DNA of 18,192 bases, taken from NCBI GenBank assembly GCA_019308705.1, contig JAFDHW010000005.1, positions 1 to 18,192 of the forward strand, given 5' to 3'. Below the pieces are notes generated by a model, which saw only the letters and a program-made list of their open reading frames with translations, did not search any database and was not told the origin of the DNA. Each line of letters opens with the position of its first letter. Within the stretch, counting starts at the first letter, position 1. The translations under genes and the position numbers were made by a program. Source of the stretch: Deltaproteobacteria bacterium. Lineage in GTDB: Bacteria; Desulfobacterota; Desulfobacteria; Desulfobacterales; Desulfatibacillaceae. Shown piece after piece: positions 1 to 5,860 of this stretch.

Positions 1-68
1 GTCCTTGAAAAATGCACGCTGTTTCTTTGAGGAATGCTGACATCGGCGAAATTTTTCACCCTTCCGGC
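1..68. repeat. Possible degenerate half of the same palindromic element
   Basis: The 12-mer TTTGAGGAATGC at 26-37 is identical to 2623-2634 inside copy 2. The bases around it (GTC.TTG before, then CATCGGCGAAATTT after) line up loosely with the right half of copy 2. CCGGCGAG at 64-71 lies where CCGGGTTAG would be expected and abuts the left arm of copy 1. It may be a decayed copy in tandem with copy 1. No gene is seen in 1-199. The resemblance is partial and was judged by eye. Confidence 0.35.
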
Positions 69-188
69 GAGCCCGATTCACGCGATAGCTGCGTCAGGAG
101 GCGGTCGCGGTACAGCGGTACAAAAGTACAGCTTCCCTCCTCCTTCCTTACTCTCGCGCGAATCGAACGCGTGAATAATCCGGGTTAG
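69..188. repeat. Palindromic interspersed element, copy 1
   Basis: The left arm 72-84 (CCCG then ATTCACGCG) pairs with the right arm 168-184 (CGCGTGAAT, AATC, CGGG). The only mismatch is four unpaired bases (177-180) that look like a deletion in the left arm. The right end, TGAATAATCCGGGTTAG at 172-188 (first base of the shared core at 172), is identical to the right end of the copy at 2520-2671. The inner part of the arms differs from that copy (CACGCG instead of CATGAG) but still pairs within this copy. It ends 11 bp from the stop codon of the acyl-CoA dehydrogenase at 200, so on the minus strand it would form a hairpin in that gene's 3' end. The class (REPIN-like or MITE-like) is inferred; the pairing is seen directly. 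Confidence 0.72.
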
Positions 189-199
189 GCGCGCGGCCC

Positions 200-1321
200 T
201 TACTTGTATCCCAGGGCGCCGTCGCCCAGTTTCACCCGGGCGATCTCGTTGGAGGTGCCGGCGATCTGGGTCCACTTGGCGTTCCTGTAGGCGTCCTGCG
301 CCACGTTCTCTCCCACGTAGCCCGCGCCGGAAAGCACTTCCAGGGCGCCGCCGGCCACCTTCTCCGCGGAATCAGAGCCGAACACCTTGGCGCAAAACAG
401 CACCTCCGCCGCGGTCTTGTCCTTTTTCTCGGCCAGCCACACGGCCCGGTAGGCCAAAAGCTGGGAGGTCTGGTACATGGTGAGCATCTCGGACAGCTTG
501 AAACCCACCATCTGGTAGGCCACCACGGGCTTGCCGCCGCTCTTGTGCGTCTTGGCGTAGTCCTTGGCCGCGGAAAAGGCCGCCTTCATGGCGCCCAGGG
601 CCGCGCCGCAGAGCACCTGGTCCTCGAAGGCCTTCACCTCGGCCAAGATGGCCTTGGCGTCAAAGGGGCCGAGGACCATGTTCTTGTCCACCTTGACGTT
701 TTCCAGGGTGAGCGAGGAAATGGGGGTCTTGTCGAAACCCAGGCTGGGCAGGGGCTCGGAAATGGTCAGGCCCGGGGCGCCGGCGGGCACCAGGAAAAAG
801 GCCGCCTTGTCGCCCATGCCGCCGGCAACCGCTACCACGTCCGCGGCCGAAGCGTTGATCACCCAGTTCTTGGCCCCGTTGACCACCACGGCGCCGCCCT
901 CTTCGGAGCCCTGGGTGATGAAGGGGTCGTTCTCCACGTTCATGGCCTGCTCGCTCATGGCCACCGCGCCCAGAAGCTCGCCGGCAAGCAGGGGCTTTAA
1001 AACCTTCTCCTTGGCAGCGCCGGTTCCGTGGGCGGCCAAAAGCCCGCCGAACACCCGGGTGCTCATCTCCACGGACAGGTACAAATCCGGCGCGGCCGCG
1101 CTCAAGGCCTCCATGGCGGCCATCAGCGGAATGGCGGACGCTTTGCCGGCCTTTCCCGTCTCCACGGACAAATAGTCGGCCTTGGCCAGGGCGGCCAGAG
1201 CGTCCTTGATCTCCGCGGCCGAGAAAGTCCTTCCCGAGGCGGGGGCCTTGGGCAGGCTTTCCGCGGCCTTTTCCACCCCGCCCACAAAGAGCAGTTCCTG
1301 TTCGGTAAAATCGTAGTTCAT
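200..1321 (-). CDS. Divergent acyl-CoA dehydrogenase family protein
   Basis: A 373-residue protein with the acyl-CoA dehydrogenase fold order: helical N-terminus, middle beta domain (about 115-215) and C-terminal helical domain. Family enzymes oxidise acyl-CoA to enoyl-CoA with FAD and pass electrons to ETF. It has drifted far from the consensus. The usual TEPxAGSD motif reads SEQAMNVEN (123-131). The R-x-x-F-G motif that contacts FAD across subunits reads HKSGG (259-263). The C-terminal YEGT catalytic-Glu position is Ala354 (QIAGTS). A Glu is kept at the alternative site used by isovaleryl- and long-chain acyl-CoA dehydrogenases (Glu233 in AFEDQ). The ATG is preceded by AAGGAG at good spacing. 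It lies 28 nt after the dehydrogenase at 1350-2492, so the two are probably co-transcribed. I infer it may be the partner subunit of that protein; the substrate is unknown. Confidence 0.85.
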   Translation of the reverse strand: MNYDFTEQELLFVGGVEKAAESLPKAPASGRTFSAAEIKDALAALAKADYLSVETGKAGKASAIPLMAAMEALSAAAPDLYLSVEMSTRVFGGLLAAHGTGAAKEKVLKPLLAGELLGAVAMSEQAMNVENDPFITQGSEEGGAVVVNGAKNWVINASAADVVAVAGGMGDKAAFFLVPAGAPGLTISEPLPSLGFDKTPISSLTLENVKVDKNMVLGPFDAKAILAEVKAFEDQVLCGAALGAMKAAFSAAKDYAKTHKSGGKPVVAYQMVGFKLSEMLTMYQTSQLLAYRAVWLAEKKDKTAAEVLFCAKVFGSDSAEKVAGGALEVLSGAGYVGENVAQDAYRNAKWTQIAGTSNEIARVKLGDGALGYK

Positions 1322-1349
1322 GGGGCTCTCCTTACGCTCGTGCCCGGCC

Positions 1350-2492
1350 TTACAGGAGGCGGGAGATGATCATCTTCTGGATGTCCGAGGTTCCTCCGCC
1401 GATGGGCGCCAGGCGCGAATCGCGGAAGATGCGCTCCACCTCGTACTCGTGGCAGTAGCCGTAGCCGCCGAAGATCATCATGGCGTCGTTGGACGGCGAC
1501 AGGCTCCAGTCGCCCACGAACAGCTTGGCCACCGCGGCCTCCAGGTGGTTCAGCGGCCGGCCCTGGTCCTTGCACCAGGCGATGCGGTACACGAGCCCCC
1601 TGGCCGCCTCGGTCATGATCTTGAGCTCGGACAGGCGGTGCTTCACGGCCTGGAATCGCCCGATGGCCCTGCCGAACTGCTCCCGCTTCCTGGCGTAGTC
1701 CGAGCACTTCTTAAGGAGGTAGGTCCCGGAGCCGATGAAGGGGGCCAGAAGCGCGCTTCTGTCCCATTCCACGGTCTCCATGGCGTACATGAAGCCCAAG
1801 CCCTCCTGGCCCAGGAGGTTTTCCGCGGGCACCTCGCAGTTGTTGAAGAAAAGTTCCGAGGTGGTGGAGGTCTTCATGCCCATCTTCTTCAGGGGCTCGC
1901 CCGCGGCAAAGCCCGGGGTGCCCTTTTCCACGATGAACGCCGAGATGCCCGTGTGCTTCTCTTCGGGGTTGGTCTTGGCGTAGACCACGGCCACGTCGGC
2001 CAAGGGCGCATTGGTGATGAACATCTTGGAGCCGTTCAAGACGTACTTGTCGCCCTTTTTCTCCGCCGTGGTCTTCATGGAGGCCACGTCGGAGCCCGCG
2101 TCGGGCTCGGTCAAGCCCATGCAGCCGATCCACTCGCCGGAGGCCAGCTTGGGGATGTACTTCCTTTTCTGCTCCTCGGTGGCGTGGCGAAAGATGGTGT
2201 CGGCGCAAAGGAACGTGTGCGCGCCATAGGAAAGGGTGAGCCCGCCGTCCACGCCGGCCTCTCCCAGGGCCTCACCCGCCAGCACGGTGGTGACCACGTC
2301 CGCGCCCTGTCCGCCCAGCTCTTCCGGGAAGTGCAGGCCCAGGATGCCGAAGTCTCCCATCTTGCGGAACGACTCCATGTCAAACTCGCCCTTCAAGTCA
2401 TGCTCCGCGCAGCGGGGCACGATTTCCTTCTTGGCGAAGTTGATGACTTCCTTCTTGAACATGAGCTGTTCCTTGGTGAACTCGAAATCCAT
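1350..2492 (-). CDS. Acyl-CoA dehydrogenase, isovaleryl/long-chain-like, unusual catalytic site
   Basis: A 380-residue protein of normal family length. FAD and substrate motifs are intact: LTEPDAGSD (127-135), FITNAPLAD (158-166) and RKREQFG (268-274). The stretch SYGAHTFLC (88-96) resembles isovaleryl-CoA dehydrogenases. The catalytic base is odd. The YEGT position is Gly366 (APIGGGTSDIQ), as in long-chain and isovaleryl enzymes, but their alternative Glu is here Asp244 (VEWDRSAL). A GAGGAGGGG ribosome site precedes the ATG. It lies upstream of, and probably in one transcript with, the divergent dehydrogenase at 200-1321. Electrons would go to ETF. Anaerobic cyclohexene-carboxyl-CoA dehydrogenases also lack the usual Glu and use Asp, so a cyclic acyl-CoA substrate is possible but unproven; a branched or long-chain acyl-CoA is equally open. 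Confidence 0.92.
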   Translation of the reverse strand: MDFEFTKEQLMFKKEVINFAKKEIVPRCAEHDLKGEFDMESFRKMGDFGILGLHFPEELGGQGADVVTTVLAGEALGEAGVDGGLTLSYGAHTFLCADTIFRHATEEQKRKYIPKLASGEWIGCMGLTEPDAGSDVASMKTTAEKKGDKYVLNGSKMFITNAPLADVAVVYAKTNPEEKHTGISAFIVEKGTPGFAAGEPLKKMGMKTSTTSELFFNNCEVPAENLLGQEGLGFMYAMETVEWDRSALLAPFIGSGTYLLKKCSDYARKREQFGRAIGRFQAVKHRLSELKIMTEAARGLVYRIAWCKDQGRPLNHLEAAVAKLFVGDWSLSPSNDAMMIFGGYGYCHEYEVERIFRDSRLAPIGGGTSDIQKMIISRLL

Positions 2493-2519
2493 ATCCCCTC
2501 CTCGCCGTCCGGCACTTTT

Positions 2520-2671
2520 TAGCCCGGATTATTCATGAGCAATTTTGCCCGAGATCGAATTTTTCGTTATTTCGATCCGTTGGAGCTGTTTTTTGGGTCT
2601 TGCGCCAAAGACAGTCTGATTATTTGAGGAATGCCATTCGGGCAAAATTGCTCATGAATAATCCGGGTTAG
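2520..2671. repeat. Palindromic interspersed element, copy 2 (best preserved)
   Basis: Arms 2523-2552 and 2638-2667 are a perfect 30-bp inverted repeat beginning CCCGGATTATTCATGAGC, separated by 85 bp. The element is bounded by TTAG on both sides (2519-2522 and 2668-2671), which could be a target duplication or part of the element. The interior holds a smaller perfect hairpin, GATCGAA (2553-2559) with TTCGATC (2571-2577), and the 12-mer TTTGAGGAATGC that is also found at 26-37. It sits 28 bp upstream of the acyl-CoA dehydrogenase start at 2492, so it would fall in that gene's leader if transcription starts further right. It has no open reading frame of its own. Confidence 0.88.
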
Positions 2672-2675
2672 AAGG

Positions 2676-2751
2676 TTGCGCGCCCGGGGCGGCCCAGATG
2701 AAAAACCCCCCACCGGTTTTTGCCTTCCGCGGCCGCCGCCTGGGCGCGCAA
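2676..2751. other. Long nested hairpin next to repeat copy 2
   Basis: TTGCGCGCCC (2676-2685) pairs perfectly with GGGCGCGCAA (2742-2751). Next, GGCGG (2688-2692) pairs with CCGCC (2736-2740). Inside, AAAAACC (2701-2707) pairs with GGTTTTT (2715-2721). It starts 5 bp beyond the end of repeat copy 2. No T-run follows on either strand, so it is not a standard intrinsic terminator. It could be a structured part of the leader of the dehydrogenase operon, or an attached part of the repeat. Confidence 0.6.
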
Positions 2752-2765
2752 TGGTTGAGGCGGTT

Positions 2766-2860
2766 TCATGGTTCAATTTTAGAACCGAATTTAAAAATTT
2801 GAACCACCTTCATTCATTGAATTTGATTCAATTCATAAAAAATCCGCACCTCCAATGCAA
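2766..2860 (-). promoter_or_regulatory. AT-rich putative promoter/operator for the dehydrogenase pair
   Basis: This AT-rich patch lies in the 554-bp gap without a gene (2493-3046). On the minus strand TTGCAT (2860-2855), 17 bp, then TATGAA (2837-2832) resembles a weak sigma70 promoter pointing at the dehydrogenases. Just downstream is the palindrome ATTGAA-5-TTCAAT (2816-2832), and beyond it GGTTC/GAACC half-sites at 2770-2774, 2782-2786 and 2801-2805, the outer pair being TGGTTCAA/TTGAACCA (2769-2776, 2799-2806). The position is right for a repressor operator, but the regulator is not in the window. A start here would give a leader of about 330 nt carrying the hairpin and repeat copy 2. In the rest of the gap, 2861-3046, I see nothing. 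Confidence 0.35.
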
Positions 2861-3046
2861 GCTTTTTTTGGAAAAACCGCGCCGCGCCATAAACAAGGGG
2901 CAAGACGGATCCGCGGCGGGAGGGCGGACGGGAGGGGAAGTTACCGGAAAGCCCCGCGGCCTCGGAAAGGAGCGCGTCCCGGCTTTTCGCGGGTTTGCGG
3001 GTCTTGAGCCACTCCGAAAGGCGCTTCGCCCACCACCCCGGGGACT

Positions 3047-3904
3047 TCAATGGTATCCCAGCACCGGGTGGAGACCCTCGGGGACCCGCACCAGGGAAAG
3101 CGCCTCTTCCGGGCACTGGGAAAGGCAGGCCCCGCAGCCCAGGCACGCCTGGGCGTCCACCACGGCCTGCCGCTTCTTGCCCTTCTTCTTGCCGGTCAGG
3201 GAAAGGGCGGACACGGGGCATACGGCCACGCACCTGCCGCAGCCCTTGCACGCGGCGGAAACCTCCGCGCGGTGGCCGGAGCCGTAGAGCATGGGCACCT
3301 TGAGCTGGTTGTACACGTAAAAGGCCTTGCAGCAGCAGGGGCAGCAGTTGCAGATGACAAAGTAGCGGTCCGCGGTGATGTCGCGGGAAAAGGTGAGGTG
3401 CGCCCAGCCCCGGGCGTGGGCGTCCTCCAGGATGGCCACGGCATCCTGTTGGGAAATCCACCGGCTCTTGTCCGGCTTTTGCTTGTGCACGAACTCGGCC
3501 ACCTCCTTGCCGAAGAACAGGCACACTTCCGTGGGCTTGCACGGGTTTTCGGCCAGCTCCCGGCAGGCGCACTCGGCCACCAGGATCTTGTCCCCGGTGC
3601 GCCACACCGCGTCCTTGGCCGCGGAAAGGGGCAGGGTGCGCTCCAGGCCCCGGACGTTTACGGTTTGGTTCACCTCCAGCATCTTCTTGGCCTCTGGCAG
3701 GGGCGCGGCCTTGCCCCGGTAGGAGGAAAGGGCCCATTTCTCCAGCCACCGGGGTATCTTGGGCAGGTTCCGGCCCAGGGCCGTGCCCGCGTCCACGTAG
3801 TGGGAGGTGTAGGAAAAGTACACGTAGGCGTGGGCCCATTTGAGGGGCGACAGCCCCACGGAAAGGGCCAGCCGGACGAACTCCCGGGAAAAGGGCGTCC
3901 TCAT
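3047..3904 (-). CDS. Cysteine-rich 4Fe-4S dicluster domain protein
   Basis: A 285-residue protein with 18 cysteines in four groups. They are C-x-C-x7-C-x5-C (112, 114, 122, 128), CNCCPCCC (185-192), and two classical ferredoxin motifs, CKGCGRCVAVCP (219-230) and CLGCGACLSQCP (254-265). The last two should bind two [4Fe-4S] clusters; the first two may bind one or two more metal centres, which is inference. There is no signal peptide or clear membrane segment, so it is probably cytoplasmic. Proteins of this layout occur in anaerobes as uncharacterised electron carriers or subunits. GGAGG precedes the ATG. It reads toward the dehydrogenase pair but is separated from it by 554 bp, and it diverges from lolA. 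An electron-transfer role beside the dehydrogenases is possible from context only. Confidence 0.88.
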   Translation of the reverse strand: MRTPFSREFVRLALSVGLSPLKWAHAYVYFSYTSHYVDAGTALGRNLPKIPRWLEKWALSSYRGKAAPLPEAKKMLEVNQTVNVRGLERTLPLSAAKDAVWRTGDKILVAECACRELAENPCKPTEVCLFFGKEVAEFVHKQKPDKSRWISQQDAVAILEDAHARGWAHLTFSRDITADRYFVICNCCPCCCKAFYVYNQLKVPMLYGSGHRAEVSAACKGCGRCVAVCPVSALSLTGKKKGKKRQAVVDAQACLGCGACLSQCPEEALSLVRVPEGLHPVLGYH

Positions 3905-3942
3905 GGTTCCTCCAGGGCGGATGCGGTGAAAGTCCGCCTTGG

Positions 3943-3971
3943 CATCTACCCTTTCTTCCTCGCCCGGTCAA
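3943..3971 (-). promoter_or_regulatory. Possible promoter of the 4Fe-4S protein gene
   Basis: On the minus strand TTGACC (3971-3966), 17 bp, then TAGATG (3948-3943). The -35 is close to consensus and the -10 is poor. It lies about 40 bp upstream of the ATG at 3904. Confidence 0.3.
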
Positions 3972-4004
3972 GACCCTGCCCGCCAAGGCCGGCGTCCGCC
4001 GCCC

Positions 4005-4047
4005 TTTACAGAACAGGGTGCGTTAGGGTATCAGATTCTTTTACCCT
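4005..4047 (+). promoter_or_regulatory. Possible lolA promoter overlapped by a palindrome
   Basis: TTTACA (4005-4010), 18 bp, then TATCAG (4029-4034) is a moderate sigma70 match upstream of the lolA ATG at 4058. AGGGTA (4025-4030) and TACCCT (4042-4047) form a perfect 6-bp inverted repeat that covers the -10 and the expected start site. It could be an operator or a leader hairpin. Confidence 0.35.
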
Positions 4048-4057
4048 GGGAGACGGC

Positions 4058-4759
4058 ATGAAACCAACTTTTTGCATCCTCTGGGCCTTTTTGCTCCTGG
4101 CGGCGTGGACGGCGCCCGGCCCGGCGCAGGAGCCCCCCGGGGATCAACACCCTTCTCCCTTGGCCATCCTGGAAAAGGTGCGCGCCGCCCACGAGGAAAA
4201 GACCCTGTGCGCGGATTTTTTCCAGAAGTCGGTGCTTTCGGGCATGGGTATGGAGGACACGGCCTCGGGAACGGTGTGTTTCCGCCACCCGGACAAGATG
4301 CGCTGGGAGTACGAAAAACCCGAGAGGCAGGTGGTGGTCTCCGACGGCAAGACCCTGTGGATATGGCGGCCGGCGGACAACCAGGTGATGAAGGGCGATG
4401 CGGAAAAACTCCTGGGCCCGGGCCAGGGGGGCAGCTTCTTCTCCGACCCGGCGGTGCTCAAGGAGGCTTTTGACGTGTCCATGGCCGGGGAGCAATGGGT
4501 CAAGGAAAACGGGGCCGAGGGAACCTGGGCGCTCAAGCTTGTGCCCAAAAACCCGCGGCCGGAGTTCTCCCTGCTCTACATCCTGGTGGACAAGGAAACG
4601 AACCGGGTGGCCCGCACGGTTTCCTGCAACCCGTACGGCGACAGCACCACCATCCGGTTTTCGAACTTTTCCTCGCCCGGGCTTTCCCCGGGCTACTTCT
4701 CCTTTGCGCCGCCGGCGGGCGCGGACGTGTTGCGCATGGACCAGAACCCCTCGTTCTAG
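4058..4759 (+). CDS. lolA: Outer-membrane lipoprotein carrier protein LolA
   Basis: A 233-residue periplasmic chaperone that takes lipoproteins from the LolCDE transporter and carries them to the outer membrane. The N-terminus is a signal peptide: a hydrophobic run (about 6-18) followed by a likely cleavage near residue 23. Family features follow: ADFFQKSV near 52, then SGTVCFRHPDKMRWEYEKP with the W-x-Y of LolA, and SDGKTLWIWRP with the usual VxDGxxLWxYxP pattern. GGGAG precedes the ATG. The stop codon TAG is at the same time the first three bases of repeat copy 3, so the end of the protein was set, or preserved, where the repeat inserted. The following gene, nadA, is functionally unrelated. 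Confidence 0.9.
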   Translation: MKPTFCILWAFLLLAAWTAPGPAQEPPGDQHPSPLAILEKVRAAHEEKTLCADFFQKSVLSGMGMEDTASGTVCFRHPDKMRWEYEKPERQVVVSDGKTLWIWRPADNQVMKGDAEKLLGPGQGGSFFSDPAVLKEAFDVSMAGEQWVKENGAEGTWALKLVPKNPRPEFSLLYILVDKETNRVARTVSCNPYGDSTTIRFSNFSSPGLSPGYFSFAPPAGADVLRMDQNPSF

Positions 4760-4845
4760 CCCGGATGGTTCATGAGAAATTTTGCCCGCAATGCTATCAG
4801 CCCGCCGGGCGGAATTTCCCGGGCTTCGTGAATGATCCGGGTTAG
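4757..4845. repeat. Palindromic interspersed element, copy 3
   Basis: The left end CCCGGATGGTTCATGA (4760-4775) pairs with the right end TCGTGAATGATCCGGG (4826-4841), with one mismatch and G-T wobble pairs. TAG lies on the left (4757-4759) and TTAG on the right (4842-4845). The element is shorter than copy 2. Its interior has AATTTTGCCCGC as in copy 2, then a GC-rich hairpin around GCCCGCCGGGC (4800-4810). It fills most of the gap between lolA and nadA and supplies the lolA stop codon. No T-run follows the hairpin, so it is not a standard terminator. Confidence 0.78.
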
Positions 4846-4873
4846 GATGGCATGGATAGAATAGAGGCTTCCC

Positions 4874-5803
4874 ATGACGGTTGACGACAAAGGCCGCGAC
4901 GCAGAGAAAATGCACAGGCATATCCGGGACCTGGCCAAGAAACGCAAGGCCGTCATCCTGGCCCACAACTACCAGGCGCCGGAGATCCAGGACGCGGCGG
5001 ACCTTTGCGGCGACTCCCTGGAGCTTTCCCGCAAGGCCGCCCAGACCGACGCGGAGATCATCGTGTTCTGCGGGGTGTATTTCATGGCGGAGACCGCCAG
5101 CATCCTTTCCCAGGACAAGACCGTGCTCATACCCGTGCCCGCGGCCGGGTGCCCCATGGCGGACATGATCACCCCCGAAGCCCTGCGCCTGCGCCAGGAA
5201 GAGCTGCCCGGCGTACCCACGGTGACCTACGTGAACTCCACCGCGGCGGTAAAGGCGCTGACCGATGTGTGCTGCACCTCGGCCAACGCCGCCGCCGTGG
5301 TGAACAGCCTGGACGCGGACGAGGTGCTCATGGTGCCGGACCGGAACCTGGCCCTGTACACCGCGGCCCACACCAAGAAGAAAATCCACTACTGGGACGG
5401 CTACTGCCCCACCCACGACCGGCTCACCGCCGAGCACGTGAAAAAGGCCATGGCCGCCCACCCCGAGGCGCTGTTCATGGCCCATCCCGAGTGCCGGCCC
5501 GAAGTACTGGAACTGGCCCACGCCGTGCGCTCCACCAGCGGCATGCTCAAGTTCCCCGAGGGGCGGGCGGAAAAGGGATACATCGTGGGCACGGAAACCG
5601 GCTTGCTCTATCCCCTTAAAAAGCTGCACCCGAACTGCACGTTTTACCCGGCCTGGGACAAGATGGTGTGCCCCAACATGAAAAAGACCCGGTTGGAAGA
5701 CCTGCTACGCTGCCTGGAAACCTTGGACGGCGAGGTGTGTGTGCCCCCGGAGACCGCCGAGCCCGCCCGGCGGGCCCTGGAGCGCATGCTGGCCATCGTC
5801 TGA
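4874..5803 (+). CDS. nadA: Quinolinate synthase NadA
   Basis: A 309-residue cytoplasmic enzyme that condenses iminoaspartate with dihydroxyacetone phosphate to quinolinate in NAD biosynthesis, using an oxygen-sensitive [4Fe-4S] cluster. Family motifs are clear: LAHNYQAPEIQDAAD (29-43), GDSLELSRKA, FCGVYFMAETA, VTYVNSTAAVKA and HPECRPEV. By comparison with E. coli NadA (Cys113, 200, 297), the three cluster ligands are Cys93 (AGCPMADM), Cys178 (DGYCPTHD) and Cys266 (VCPNMK). The length matches the short bacterial form. AGAGG lies upstream of the ATG. nadB and nadC are not in the window, so the pathway is split. The radical SAM gene starts 57 nt later on the same strand and may share the transcript. 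Confidence 0.95.
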   Translation: MTVDDKGRDAEKMHRHIRDLAKKRKAVILAHNYQAPEIQDAADLCGDSLELSRKAAQTDAEIIVFCGVYFMAETASILSQDKTVLIPVPAAGCPMADMITPEALRLRQEELPGVPTVTYVNSTAAVKALTDVCCTSANAAAVVNSLDADEVLMVPDRNLALYTAAHTKKKIHYWDGYCPTHDRLTAEHVKKAMAAHPEALFMAHPECRPEVLELAHAVRSTSGMLKFPEGRAEKGYIVGTETGLLYPLKKLHPNCTFYPAWDKMVCPNMKKTRLEDLLRCLETLDGEVCVPPETAEPARRALERMLAIV

Positions 5804-5860
5804 CGGGCGGCCGCCCCGCCGGTTCCTGCAAACCCCGCCATCCCCAAAGGAGCCCCCCTT

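Noticed and set aside
2676..2751. The nested hairpin as an intrinsic terminator
   Set aside because: No T-run follows on either strand; the only T-run is inside the stem.
2567..2776. A 69-codon minus-strand frame over repeat copy 2
   Set aside because: Much of it lies in the inverted repeat and the nested hairpin; it has no ribosome site or family likeness.
3050..4057. An in-frame upstream extension of lolA
   Set aside because: It runs antisense through the 4Fe-4S protein gene, whereas ATG 4058 has a ribosome site and a proper signal peptide.
69..4845. The repeats as a CRISPR array
   Set aside because: There are only three units, separated by kilobases and genes, inverted within themselves and of unequal length, with no regular spacers and no cas genes.
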